DNA of 64,000 nt from NCBI RefSeq assembly GCF_019334565.1, contig NZ_CP079724.1, forward strand, positions 641,001-705,000, written 5' to 3'. The notes under the pieces are model-generated. The model did not search any database. It had not been told where the DNA came from and saw only the letters and a program-made list of their open reading frames with translations. Positions 17,867 through 27,644 of this stretch are shown here, piece by piece; the stretch's first letter is position 1, and the number at the start of each line of letters is the position of its first letter. The stretch comes from Streptococcus oralis (GTDB lineage Bacteria > Bacillota > Bacilli > Lactobacillales > Streptococcaceae). The position numbers and the translations under genes are program-made.

Positions 17867-20800
17867 ATGAACAAGAAAATAAGATCTTGGATTCAGATCC
17901 TTATTCTTTGTTTGGGAGTTATTCTCCAATCATTTGCTCCTCTTACGCAAGTACGTGCGGCAGAGTATAATGATGTTATCACTAGTGTTGGTGTTGAAAA
18001 CAGATCTGGTGAAGCTTTAACGCAAGGGTTGGATATTTGGCAAGAATTCCGTCTTACTGCAGATTTTGTTTTGCCAGATAATACGGTGCATGAAGGTGAT
18101 ACAACAACACTTCAATTGCCTTCAGAGATTACATTTTCAAACTCTTCAGACATTGAATTACGAGATGCTTCTAACAATCTTGTAGCTACTGGACATCTAG
18201 ATTCCACTAGCAAAACAATTACTCTAACTTACACAAAGTTTGTTGAGAATAATTCTGGCGTTAGGGGGAAATTCTTTGTCTATGTCCGAGTTGACCATGA
18301 CGTTGTTTCAGAAGAAAAAGACGTTGATGTCAACATTACTGTAGGACATAGAGTTCTATTTGCAGGGAAAATCCGTTATAACGGCCCTCCAGGGAAATAC
18401 GACTCTAAAATTGAAAAGAGTTCCTTCCAATACAAGGATGACGAGAAAAATGTAATCCGTTATAACATTACTGTAAACCGCAATATGGCGAACTACAGTG
18501 ATGTCACTATCAAAGATGCTTTCTCTTCTCCAAATATGACATTCCTACCGGATACTTTTCGTATTTATAAAGTAAACTGGAGCTGGAATAACGGAGACTG
18601 GAAATGGTCCGATGCTCAGGATATGACTGAAACCTTTAAAAACCAACTAGTGGTAAATGCGAATGGTGATGGTTTCACCCTTCCTTTAGGAGATACTAAT
18701 GGTTTTGGTTATATGATCGAGTATCGAGCTAAAGCGAATTATGATCTAGTCGATGGTGAGGAAATCACGAACGTAGCCAACATGAGCTACAATGGAAGTG
18801 AGAATGAACAATCAACCAGCACACGTACCTACCAGATTGCAGGTGGTGTTGCGGAAGGATATGTTTTCACCATTAAAATTCATAAGGTAAACGAAGCAGG
18901 CCAACCTTTGCAAGGTGCAGTTTTTGAAGTGATTCGTGATCGTAACCAAGCTGTTGTTGGACGATTGACAACAGGTCCTGATGGTAACGCTAGTGTAGGT
19001 AAATTGTTGCGAGACAACTATACAATTCGTGAAGTAACGGCTCCTTTTGGCTATGACAAACTAACTGAAGATATTAAAATTTCTCCAGATGAGTTTGGCT
19101 CAGATAAATCTGTAGAACGTCGAATTGAAAATAAGAAGACACCTCCAAAGACACCAACTGAGAAAGAGATTACTTTCAAAAAGGTGGATCCAAATGGGAA
19201 AGAAATCCCAGGTGCCGAACTTAAAATCTACAGCGGAGATCGTGTAAGACCAGAAGCTCCACCTGTAGCAGACTGGACAACAGAAGCTAATACTTCTAAA
19301 GTGATTAAATTAGCTCCTGGTACCTATACTCTAACAGAGTCCGTTGCTCCAGATGGGTATCAGTATGTTGATGATGTTACCTTCACGGTCAATGCTGATG
19401 GTTCTATTACAATAGTCAAAAAAGGTACAACAGATACTGTCGTAACAACTGGTTCTGTTTTGTCAATCACTGACAAAGAGGATACAACTCCAAAGGCGAT
19501 TACCTTCAGTAAAGTCAATCTTGGAGGAAATGAAATCGCGGGTGCACAGATTAAGATCTACAAGGGCGACAAGGCAGAAGGCACAGCTGTAGAGAGCTGG
19601 ACTTCAACTGACCAACCTAAGCAACTGAATCTTGAACCAGGCATCTACACTTTCCATGAGGAAGCAGCCCCAACTGGTTACCTCAAAGTAACGGATATCA
19701 CTTTCCAAGTTAAACCTAACGGTACTGTTGAAGTGACAAAAGTAGGTGAAAAAGATTCTAAAGGTGAAGACAATCGTGTTGTAGCCCAAAATTCAACTCT
19801 GACAGTTACTGATAAAGATGACGATGTAGCTCGTAAAATCACGTTCAGTAAAATTAGTCTTGGTGGGGTTGAAATCGCAGGAGCACAAATCAAGATCTTC
19901 AAAGGCGATAAGGCAGAAGGCACAGCTGTAGAAAGCTGGACTTCAGAAGCTGGTAAGTCTAAAGAATTGAGCTTGGCCCCAGGTACTTACACCTTCCATG
20001 AGGAAGCAGCCCCAACTGGATACCTCAAAGTAACGGATATCACTTTCCAAGTTAACTATGATGGAACAGTTAAAGTGACGAATGTTGGTACTAAGGATGC
20101 TAAAGGCGAGGACAATACAGTCGTAACCGATGGTTCAACAATCAAAGTCACTGATAAAGACGATGATAGTCCAAAAGCCATTACTTTCAGTAAAGTTAAC
20201 CTTGGTGGAACAGAAATCGCAGGCGCTCAAATCAAGATCTACAAGGGCGATAAGGCAGAAGGCACAGCCGTAGAAAGCTGGACTTCAGAAGCTGGTAAGT
20301 CTAAAGACTTGAACTTGGCACCAGGTACTTATACTTTCCATGAGGAAGCCGCCCCAACTGGTTACCTCAAAGTAACAGATATTACTTTCAAAGTGAAAAC
20401 TGACGGAACAGTAGAAGTAACCAATGTCGGCGAGAAAGACTCTAAGGGTGAAGACAACAAAGTTGCTACAAACGGTTCAACTGTAACTGTAACTGATAAA
20501 GACGATGATAGTCCAAAAGCCATTACTTTCAGTAAAGTTAACCTTGGTGGAACAGAAATCGCAGGTGCTCAAATCAAGATCTACAAGGGCGATAAGGCAG
20601 AAGGCACAGCCGTAGAAAGCTGGACTTCAGAAGCTGGTAAGTCTAAAGACTTGAACTTGGCCCCAGGTACTTACACCTTCCATGAGGAAGCCGCTCCAAC
20701 TGGTTACCTCAAAGTAACGGACATCACTTTCCAAGTCAAACATGATGGCACAGTGGAAGTGACAAATGTTGGTGAGAAAGACTCTAAGGGTGAAGAAAAC

Positions 20801-22660
20801 AAAGTCGTAACCAACGGCTCAACTGTAACTGTAACCGATAAAGACGATGACCTTCCACGTAAGATTACCTTTAGCAAGGTTAGCCTTGGTGGAACAGAAT
20901 TCGCAGGCGCTCAAATCAAGATCTACAAGGGCGATAAGGCAGAAGGCACAGCCGTAGAAAGCTGGACTTCAGAAGCTGGTAAGTCTAAAGACTTGAACTT
21001 GGCCCCAGGTACTTACACCTTCCATGAGGAAGCCGCTCCAACTGGTTACCTCAAAGTAACGGACATCACTTTCCAAGTCAAACATGATGGCACAGTGGAA
21101 GTGACAAATGTTGGTGAAAAAGACTCTAAAGGTGAAGAAAACAAAGTCGTAACCAACGGCTCAACAGTAACTGTAACCGATAAAGACGATGACCTTCCAC
21201 GTAAGATTACCTTCAGCAAGGTTAGCCTTGGTGGAACAGAAATCGCAGGCGCTCAAATCAAGATCTACAAGGGCGATAAAGCAGAAGGCACAGCCGTAGA
21301 AAGCTGGACTTCAGAAGCTGGTAAGTCTAAAGATCTCAACTTGGCTCCGGGCACTTACACCTTCCATGAGGAAGCAGCCCCAACAGGCTACCTCAAAGTA
21401 ACGGATATCACTTTTAAAGTCAAACATGACGGCACAGTGGAAGTGACCAACGTTGGAGAAAAAGACTCTAAGGGTGAAGAAAACAAGGTTGTAACCAACG
21501 GTTCAACAGTAACTGTAACCGACAAAGACGATGACCTTCCACGTAAGATTACCTTCAGCAAGGTTAGCCTTGGTGGAACAGAAATCGCTGGTGCAGAGAT
21601 TAAGATCTACAAAGGCGATAAGGCAGAAGGCACAGCCGTAGAAAGCTGGACTTCAGAAGCTGGTAAGTCTAAAGATCTCAACTTGGCCCCAGGTACTTAC
21701 ACCTTCCATGAGGAAGCAGCTCCAACAGGCTACCTCAAAGTAACCGATATCACTTTCCAAGTCAAACATGACGGCACAGTGGAAGTGACAAATGTTGGTG
21801 AAAAAGACTCTAAAGGTGAAGAGAACAAAGTCGTAACCAACGGCTCAACAGTAACTGTAACCGATAAAGACGATGACCTTCCACGTAAGATTACCTTCAG
21901 CAAGGTTAGCCTTGGTGGAACAGAAATCGCTGGTGCACAAATCAAGATCTACAAGGGCGACAAGGCAGAAGGTACAGCCGTAGAAAGCTGGACTTCAGAA
22001 GCTGGTAAGTCTAAAGACTTGAACTTGGCACCTGGCACTTACACCTTCCATGAGGAAGCAGCTCCAACAGGCTACCTCAAAGTAACCGACATCACTTTCC
22101 AAGTCAAACATGACGGCACAGTGGAAGTGACAAATGTTGGTGAAAAGGACTCTAAAGGTGAAGAAAACAAGGTCGTAACCAACGGCTCAACTGTAACAGT
22201 AACGGATAAAGACGATGACCTTCCACGTAAGATTACCTTTAGCAAGGTAAATCTAGCGGGTGAAGAAATCGCGGGTGCAAAAATCCAAATTTTCCGAGGA
22301 GAAAAAGTTGCAGGTAATCCTGTGGCTGAATGGACTTCAAAAGCCAATCAATCACATGTACTTGATTTGACTCCGGGAGTATATACTTTCCATGAAGAAG
22401 CCGCTCCAACTGGATACTTAGCAGTAACAGATATTACATTCCAAGTTAACTACGACGGAACTGTAACAGTGGTAAATGCTAGTGGAAATCAGGTTGAGTT
22501 CAAGGATGGTAAGTTAGTAGTAACGGACCAAACTGAACCAGAAAATCCTAACCTACCAAACACTGGAAGTGAATCTGGACAAGCTGCATTAGCAGCAGGT
22601 TTAGCTCTTCTAGCTTTAGGTGCAGGTCTTGTAGCAACTAAACGAAGAAAAGAAGACTAA
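17867..22660 (+). CDS. LPNTG-anchored adhesin with Cna/SpaA-type repeat stalk
   Basis: 1597 residues, start ATG 17867 behind AAGAAAGGAAG. The signal peptide is followed by an N-terminal adhesin-like region (to about residue 320) of the kind that folds as paired Ig-like domains in Cna/SpaA proteins. One SpaA-like domain comes next (IHKVNEAGQPLQGAVFEV). Ten tandem repeats of about 110-114 residues then start at about residue 435, each opening ITFSKV..GG.EIAGAQIKI and containing HEEAAPTGYLKVTDITF. The lysine near the repeat start and the Glu in the HEEAAP segment are candidates for internal isopeptide bonds (inference). The end is LPNTGSESGQ, a hydrophobic helix and KRRKED, a sortase A anchor. 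No sortase lies nearby, so pilus assembly is not indicated. The ligand is unknown. Confidence 0.9.
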   Translation: MNKKIRSWIQILILCLGVILQSFAPLTQVRAAEYNDVITSVGVENRSGEALTQGLDIWQEFRLTADFVLPDNTVHEGDTTTLQLPSEITFSNSSDIELRDASNNLVATGHLDSTSKTITLTYTKFVENNSGVRGKFFVYVRVDHDVVSEEKDVDVNITVGHRVLFAGKIRYNGPPGKYDSKIEKSSFQYKDDEKNVIRYNITVNRNMANYSDVTIKDAFSSPNMTFLPDTFRIYKVNWSWNNGDWKWSDAQDMTETFKNQLVVNANGDGFTLPLGDTNGFGYMIEYRAKANYDLVDGEEITNVANMSYNGSENEQSTSTRTYQIAGGVAEGYVFTIKIHKVNEAGQPLQGAVFEVIRDRNQAVVGRLTTGPDGNASVGKLLRDNYTIREVTAPFGYDKLTEDIKISPDEFGSDKSVERRIENKKTPPKTPTEKEITFKKVDPNGKEIPGAELKIYSGDRVRPEAPPVADWTTEANTSKVIKLAPGTYTLTESVAPDGYQYVDDVTFTVNADGSITIVKKGTTDTVVTTGSVLSITDKEDTTPKAITFSKVNLGGNEIAGAQIKIYKGDKAEGTAVESWTSTDQPKQLNLEPGIYTFHEEAAPTGYLKVTDITFQVKPNGTVEVTKVGEKDSKGEDNRVVAQNSTLTVTDKDDDVARKITFSKISLGGVEIAGAQIKIFKGDKAEGTAVESWTSEAGKSKELSLAPGTYTFHEEAAPTGYLKVTDITFQVNYDGTVKVTNVGTKDAKGEDNTVVTDGSTIKVTDKDDDSPKAITFSKVNLGGTEIAGAQIKIYKGDKAEGTAVESWTSEAGKSKDLNLAPGTYTFHEEAAPTGYLKVTDITFKVKTDGTVEVTNVGEKDSKGEDNKVATNGSTVTVTDKDDDSPKAITFSKVNLGGTEIAGAQIKIYKGDKAEGTAVESWTSEAGKSKDLNLAPGTYTFHEEAAPTGYLKVTDITFQVKHDGTVEVTNVGEKDSKGEENKVVTNGSTVTVTDKDDDLPRKITFSKVSLGGTEFAGAQIKIYKGDKAEGTAVESWTSEAGKSKDLNLAPGTYTFHEEAAPTGYLKVTDITFQVKHDGTVEVTNVGEKDSKGEENKVVTNGSTVTVTDKDDDLPRKITFSKVSLGGTEIAGAQIKIYKGDKAEGTAVESWTSEAGKSKDLNLAPGTYTFHEEAAPTGYLKVTDITFKVKHDGTVEVTNVGEKDSKGEENKVVTNGSTVTVTDKDDDLPRKITFSKVSLGGTEIAGAEIKIYKGDKAEGTAVESWTSEAGKSKDLNLAPGTYTFHEEAAPTGYLKVTDITFQVKHDGTVEVTNVGEKDSKGEENKVVTNGSTVTVTDKDDDLPRKITFSKVSLGGTEIAGAQIKIYKGDKAEGTAVESWTSEAGKSKDLNLAPGTYTFHEEAAPTGYLKVTDITFQVKHDGTVEVTNVGEKDSKGEENKVVTNGSTVTVTDKDDDLPRKITFSKVNLAGEEIAGAKIQIFRGEKVAGNPVAEWTSKANQSHVLDLTPGVYTFHEEAAPTGYLAVTDITFQVNYDGTVTVVNASGNQVEFKDGKLVVTDQTEPENPNLPNTGSESGQAALAAGLALLALGAGLVATKRRKED
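19169..22540 (+). repeat. Ten tandem repeats inside the Cna-type adhesin
   Basis: Repeat units start at about 19169, 19499, 19838, 20180, 20522, 20864, 21206, 21548, 21890 and 22232. From the third onward the period is exactly 342 bp (114 codons). Units 4-9 are near-identical at DNA level, while the first, second, third and last are more diverged, the pattern of recent expansion by unequal recombination. Confidence 0.95.
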
Positions 22661-22691
22661 TCTCATTTAGTAGCCAATAAGTACAGTAAAG

Positions 22692-22722
22692 AAAGATCAG
22701 GGATAACCCCCTGGTCTTTTTT
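22692..22722 (+). terminator. Terminator after the first Cna-type adhesin
   Basis: AAAGATCAGGG (22692-22702) pairs with CCCTGGTCTTT (22709-22719, one G-U), then a T run. It resembles the bgaA terminator in sequence. Confidence 0.8.
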
Positions 22723-23252
22723 TATGGTTCAGAATAATGAAATATGCTAAATTAAACTATTTATCAGGATGGGATATGACTATTACTAGATTTCTTCTGA
22801 GTTTTACTTATATAAAATAGTTTGGATAATTATTAAGGTGTATCAAACTTATAAATAAATGGAATGTTTTGTACAATGTTTCTTTCTGTTTGTTTAAAAG
22901 AGAAGTTGTTCGTATGTGTACACTATACTTAAAGAAACTATAGTGTGATGAAAGAATTAGTTTTTATGGCAGTAATTTTACACTGTGTCAATATTTTCAA
23001 AAGGCAATAACCTCATAATATTACAAAAAAAGTTAATTTTGTTTTATAATGAAATTAAAGGAGGTTTCTATATTAAGAATAGAACAAATATGGTAAATAT
23101 TGCACTCACATATAGTTATGAAACATATTAATATGATGTAACTTATTCAATAACCCTCATGGATTTCAATGAATTCGAAAGGAGATGTGTGTTGAGATTT
23201 TATAATCATAGTTTGTCGTTTTAATGTTTTCGGTAATTTAGAAAGGAAGATT
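22723..23252 (+). other. Long intergenic leader region upstream of the second Cna-type adhesin
   Basis: This stretch is AT-rich with no gene I can support. It holds a small hairpin (ACACTATA 22920-22927 / TATAGTGT 22939-22946), a TATAAT-like -10 near 23045, and two ribosome-site-like sequences (AAAGGAGG near 23058, GAAAGGAG near 23177) not followed by a credible ORF. The second precedes a 10-codon TTG frame at 23192. The real ribosome site of the adhesin is AGAAAGGAAG just before 23253. Confidence 0.5.
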
Positions 23253-26200
23253 ATGAAGAACAAGAAATTTTGGTTACCCATCCTAACTTCTCTGGCCTGT
23301 TTGCTAGGGATGTTCTTTGCTCCAAATTCAGTTCAAGCAAAGGAACTGAAGAACGTTATCAGTAATATTGGAATTTGGGAGGTTGATAATGGTAAGTTTA
23401 TAAAACCGGATGCGAATGGTGTTTATACACTTTCTCCTGAGCATCATAACTACTCAAATTATAAATTCACTGTTGATTACGATTTGAGCGCCTATGATGG
23501 TAAATTAGAGGACGGTGATACCTTTACCTTTACTGTTCCGAGCCCTTTAACTGTTAGAAATGAAACTTTTGATTTAAAAGATAAGGAAACAGATCTCGTT
23601 ATCGGAGAAACTCAAATTGTATCAAACGGGGATAATAATGGTGGTAAGGCAACTATTACATTAAAAAATCTGAAAGCCTATCTTGAGAAAAAAGGTGGCT
23701 ATCAGGTCCAAAACGTTAAAGGAAATTTCTTTGTTGGTTTTAGTTCTAAAAATGAATTAAGCAATGAAACGCTCCGTTTTGATAAAACGGAAACCATAAA
23801 TGAAATTACCCATCAAATCAAGGTTAAAAAAGGTGATGCGGCTGATTATTCTGAAGGAATTGGTCGAGCTAATTTCAATAAATATCACGGTTTGATTTAC
23901 AAAGAGGATTGGACATCCAAGGCTCTAAATAAGAGTGGAAAATACTTACACAGCTGGTATGTTCGTGTTAATCCGAAACAGGCAGCCTATAATAAAATTG
24001 AAATTCATGACTGGGTAGATCCAAATGCTTCACCAATGCAGATGATTCCTGAAACATTTAGCGTCACGGCAGGTTGGTATGATCAATATTATTATTTGAA
24101 AGATGAAGTGGTTTTAGAAGCTGGGAAGGATTACCAAGTAAAATGGAATGATTCTTACACAGAATTTACTTTAACAATTAACAATGCATCTTCAATTCTT
24201 GCGAAGAACGGTAAACCAGCAGCATTTCGAATTAATTATAAAACAAGTGCTCCAGCTGATGGCACGCAAGTCCAAAACAATGCTGAAATGAAGGGTGATG
24301 ACCAGATTCTAACATATGATGACTATAGTAATAAGACAGTCGTTAAGCAAATCGGAAACTCAGTCGTTGCTTCTGGCGGTACAATTCAGTTAGAAACAGG
24401 TTACCGTATCATTCTTTACAAGGTCGACGAGCTGACTCATGACCGTCTAAAAGGAGCAAAATTCAAGATTACTCCTCCGGCAGGAGCTACGGCTAAAGAG
24501 GAAATTGTAACGACAAATGATGACGGAATTGCTGAATCATCTATTTACTCAGAAAGTGATATCAAGAAAGGGAACTTTACAGTAACTGAGGTTCAGGCTC
24601 CTGAGGGATATGAGTTAAATCCTACTCCATTTGAGATGACTGTTGGACAAGACGGAGCTATCAAAACAGTTACAAATAAACGTAGCAAAGCTAAAGTTAA
24701 GATTAAAGCTAATAAAAAACTTACAGGACGTGAGTTAAAGGCTGAAGAGTTTGAATTCACTTTAACAGATCAAGATGGTAAGGTGAAAGAAACTGTGAAG
24801 AATGACAAAGACGGAAACATTGCTTTCTCAGAATTGGAATTCGACAAAGCAGGAACTTATACCTTTAAAATTGTTGAAAAAGCTGGCAGTGATACAAGCA
24901 TCAAGTACGATACTAAAACTGTTACGGCTACAGTTACTGTAGCGGACAAGGGTAAAGGCGCACTTGAAGCAACTGTTTCTTACGATGATGAAAAAGCATT
25001 CGAGAACACTTACACTCCAGCAAAAACGGAAGTTTCTGTTAAGAAAGTATGGAAGGACGAGAACAACCAAGATGGCAAACGCCCATCTTCTGTCACAGTT
25101 AAATTGCTTGCAGATGGTCAAGATACTGGTAAAACACTTGAATTGACTGAAGCAAATGGTTGGGCTGGAAGCTTCAAAGATCTTGATGCTGATAAAGGCG
25201 GAACACCTATTAAGTACACAGTAGTAGAAGTAACTGTTGCTGGTTACACTTCTGAAGTTACTGGTGACGCTGCATCTGGATTCACTATCACAAATAGCTA
25301 TTTACCAGAAACAGTTGTTGTAAAAGCAACTAAGAACTGGGATGACGCTAACAACCAAGACGGCAAACGTCCAACCAAGATTACAATCAATCTTTTAGCA
25401 GACGGTCAGCAAGTTGATTCGAAAGAAGTTCAAGCAGCTGCGGACGGAACTTGGACTGTCGAATTCACGAAATTAGCAAAATATAAAGCTGGTAAAGAAA
25501 TCAAATACACTGTAACAGAAGAAGCCGTAGCAGAATACGAAGCGACTATTACAGACTTTACCATCACAAACAAATATGCTCCTAAAGAAATTGACTACAA
25601 GGTAACAAAAGTATGGAACGATGCGAACAACCAAGACGGTAAACGTCCTGAGTCCGTAACGGTTCAACTTTATAAAAAAGTAGGAAATGCAGATCCAGTA
25701 GCTGTTGAAGGTAAGAAATTGACCTTAACAGCTAAGGAAAAGACTGATGATAACACTTGGGTAGCATCCTTCACCAATCTTCCACAATACGAAGCTGGAA
25801 AAGAAATCACCTATTCTATCAAGGAAGTGGATGTACCAGCTGGTTACGAAGCCTCTGTGACTGGTCAAGTAGTGACAAACACCTATAACCCAGAAACAGT
25901 TGTTCTTTCAGGAACTAAGGTGTGGAAAGATAACAACAACCAAGACGGTAAACGTACAACATCTGTGAAAGTTCAAATTCTTAACGGCGAAAAAGTTGTT
26001 CAAGAAATTGAAGTTTCAGAAAAAACTGGCTGGAAGTTCGAATCTAAAAAACTTCCTAAGTATGAGAATGGTAAAGAAATCAAGTATACTGTCAAAGAAA
26101 CTGCTATGACAGAATACAAAGCAACTATCACTACAGATAAGGATGGCAAGTATACCATTACCAACGAACATACTCCAGAAAAAACAGCTGTAAAAGGTCA

Positions 26201-26615
26201 TAAGATCTGGAAAGATGAAGATAACAAAGATGGCATCCGTCCAGCATCTATCACCGTAAAACTTCTTGCAGATGGCAAGGAAACTGGTCAGACAGCTACA
26301 GTGTCAGAAACAAGTGGCTGGACTTATGAGTTTACAGGTCTTGATCGTTATCAAGAAGGTAAGGAGATTGCCTACGCTGTTGAAGAAGTGAATGTTCCAG
26401 ATGGTTATACAGCTTCAGTAGAAGGTTACAACATTACAAATACGCACACTCCTGAAAAACCAACACCTGGCAAACCAAATGAACCAGGTAAGCCTAAAAA
26501 AGGTGGGGAATTGCCTAATACAGGAAGCGAGTCTAACCAAGTGGCTCTAGTAGCTGGAATCGCCCTTCTTGGATTGGGAACAGGATTCTTGGCAAGACGC
26601 AAAAAAGAAGGTTAA
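23253..26615 (+). CDS. LPNTG-anchored surface protein with pilin-like and Cna_B domains
   Basis: 1120 residues. The signal peptide (to about residue 30, ending SVQAKE) is followed by an adhesin-like region to about 370, then a SpaA/prealbumin-like domain (about 385-475; YKVDELTHDRLKGAKFKI). A segment resembling the streptococcal pilin isopeptide-linked domain follows (about 480-590; AEEFEFTLTDQDGKV). Five Cna_B repeats come next (about 590-1085), each starting VWKDENNQDGKRP or a close variant. The anchor is LPNTGSESNQ, a hydrophobic helix and RRKKEG. It is a sortase A substrate by motif; no sortase or pilus genes accompany it. Its ribosome site and first codons resemble those of the preceding adhesin gene. 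Confidence 0.9.
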   Translation: MKNKKFWLPILTSLACLLGMFFAPNSVQAKELKNVISNIGIWEVDNGKFIKPDANGVYTLSPEHHNYSNYKFTVDYDLSAYDGKLEDGDTFTFTVPSPLTVRNETFDLKDKETDLVIGETQIVSNGDNNGGKATITLKNLKAYLEKKGGYQVQNVKGNFFVGFSSKNELSNETLRFDKTETINEITHQIKVKKGDAADYSEGIGRANFNKYHGLIYKEDWTSKALNKSGKYLHSWYVRVNPKQAAYNKIEIHDWVDPNASPMQMIPETFSVTAGWYDQYYYLKDEVVLEAGKDYQVKWNDSYTEFTLTINNASSILAKNGKPAAFRINYKTSAPADGTQVQNNAEMKGDDQILTYDDYSNKTVVKQIGNSVVASGGTIQLETGYRIILYKVDELTHDRLKGAKFKITPPAGATAKEEIVTTNDDGIAESSIYSESDIKKGNFTVTEVQAPEGYELNPTPFEMTVGQDGAIKTVTNKRSKAKVKIKANKKLTGRELKAEEFEFTLTDQDGKVKETVKNDKDGNIAFSELEFDKAGTYTFKIVEKAGSDTSIKYDTKTVTATVTVADKGKGALEATVSYDDEKAFENTYTPAKTEVSVKKVWKDENNQDGKRPSSVTVKLLADGQDTGKTLELTEANGWAGSFKDLDADKGGTPIKYTVVEVTVAGYTSEVTGDAASGFTITNSYLPETVVVKATKNWDDANNQDGKRPTKITINLLADGQQVDSKEVQAAADGTWTVEFTKLAKYKAGKEIKYTVTEEAVAEYEATITDFTITNKYAPKEIDYKVTKVWNDANNQDGKRPESVTVQLYKKVGNADPVAVEGKKLTLTAKEKTDDNTWVASFTNLPQYEAGKEITYSIKEVDVPAGYEASVTGQVVTNTYNPETVVLSGTKVWKDNNNQDGKRTTSVKVQILNGEKVVQEIEVSEKTGWKFESKKLPKYENGKEIKYTVKETAMTEYKATITTDKDGKYTITNEHTPEKTAVKGHKIWKDEDNKDGIRPASITVKLLADGKETGQTATVSETSGWTYEFTGLDRYQEGKEIAYAVEEVNVPDGYTASVEGYNITNTHTPEKPTPGKPNEPGKPKKGGELPNTGSESNQVALVAGIALLGLGTGFLARRKKEG

Positions 26616-26665
26616 GTTTTTTAAACGGTATCTTTCACGAAATTTTGCAACACATTTTAAAAGTA

Positions 26666-26702
26666 AAAACAAGTGTCAATGGAAATTGGCACTTGTTTTT
26701 TT
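26666..26702 (+). terminator. Terminator after the second Cna-type adhesin
   Basis: AAAACAAGTGTCAA (26666-26679) pairs with TTGGCACTTGTTTT (26686-26699, one G-U), then T's. Confidence 0.85.
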
Positions 26703-26763
26703 GTAACTGACCCTGGTTCTACTACCGGATACAAGTGGATAGTTGCCACTTACTGAAAAGCTA

Positions 26764-26791
26764 TTGTTTTCGCTACGAAATCCTCTATAAT
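26764..26791 (+). promoter_or_regulatory. Promoter of the methyltransferase gene
   Basis: TTGTTT (26764-26769), 16-bp spacer, TATAAT (26786-26791). Confidence 0.6.
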
Positions 26792-26821
26792 AGGTGACAA
26801 ATAAAAAAGGAGATGTTACAT

Positions 26822-27562
26822 ATGATTGAAACAAGATTACAAGATAAATTGAAGCCAGGTTTGGAGGTAGAAAATTTTCAAAAAGATGGGGATATCTATC
26901 TGTCTCTTAATCCAGATTATCTATCTGGAGATAATGCTAAATACATGACCATGTATAACCGTATGGCTCGCTGGTACGATATGAGTGAGAAATGGATAGG
27001 ACCACTTCTCCACGGCAAAGCAATTGATAAGTTGAGAAGGGATCTGATGGAGGAAATAGAATGGAAAGATAATTTATCTGTTCTTTATGTCTCTATCGGG
27101 ACTGGTCAAGACCTACGTTATATTCCTGAGACAATTGACCTGAAAAGTTTAGACTTTGTAGGGGTAGATATTTCTATCAGTATGCTAGAAAAATGCCAGA
27201 AATCTTGCGCTAAAAAGACTAATTTGCAACTTTTCCATGCTTGCGCGGAGGATCTACCCTTTGCGGATAATAGTTTTGACATTGTCTACCATATTGGCGG
27301 AATCAATTTTTTCAATGATAAGGCCAAGGCTATGCAGGAAATGCTACGAGTGGCGAAGCCAGGAACCAAAATTTTAATCGCAGATGAGACGGCTGACTAT
27401 GTAGATCAGCAATATAAGAAAAATCATTTTAGTAAGGATTATTTCAAAGATGCTACTGTTGATTTGAGTGAAATTGAGAATGCTGTTCCAAGCGAAGTTA
27501 AGGAAAAGGAAATGAAACTTCTTTGGGATGGCAAATTCTACGCCTTAACATTTAGGAAATAA
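26822..27562 (+). CDS. Class I SAM-dependent methyltransferase
   Basis: 246 residues. The start is ATG 26822, nine bases after AAGGAG; an in-frame ATG at 26813 sits too close to that site. The SAM-binding motif I reads VSIGTGQDL, and a later acidic motif (LDFVGVDIS) and post-motif (DIVYHIGGINFF) fit the UbiE/Methyltransf_11 group. The substrate is unknown. It is a single-gene unit with its own promoter and a strong palindromic terminator, placed directly after the surface-protein island. Confidence 0.85.
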   Translation: MIETRLQDKLKPGLEVENFQKDGDIYLSLNPDYLSGDNAKYMTMYNRMARWYDMSEKWIGPLLHGKAIDKLRRDLMEEIEWKDNLSVLYVSIGTGQDLRYIPETIDLKSLDFVGVDISISMLEKCQKSCAKKTNLQLFHACAEDLPFADNSFDIVYHIGGINFFNDKAKAMQEMLRVAKPGTKILIADETADYVDQQYKKNHFSKDYFKDATVDLSEIENAVPSEVKEKEMKLLWDGKFYALTFRK

Positions 27563-27604
27563 GAAAAAGTATCTTGGTAGAGCTTAGAAAGTAAGTATGA
27601 AGAT

Positions 27605-27644
27605 AAAAATATTCCCTTAGACAGCTGTCTGAGGGAATATTTTT
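27605..27644. terminator. Bidirectional palindromic terminator
   Basis: A 40-bp palindrome centred at 27624/27625 pairs along its whole length (one G-U), with A's on one side and T's on the other. It serves both the methyltransferase gene and the convergent minus-strand DUF3397 gene. Confidence 0.85.

Noticed and set aside
17785-17970. 61-codon ORF overlapping the start of the first Cna-type adhesin
   Set aside because: Its AAGGAG lies too close to the ATG, it overlaps the signal-peptide codons of a clearly real gene in another frame, and the sequence has no coding character.
19604-22347. Repeated minus-strand ORFs inside the adhesin repeats
   Set aside because: They recur only because the plus-strand repeats recur; they are shadows of the coding frame.
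19169-22540. CRISPR-like array
   Set aside because: The regular spacing is 342 bp, fully coding and in frame; it is a protein repeat, not a CRISPR.
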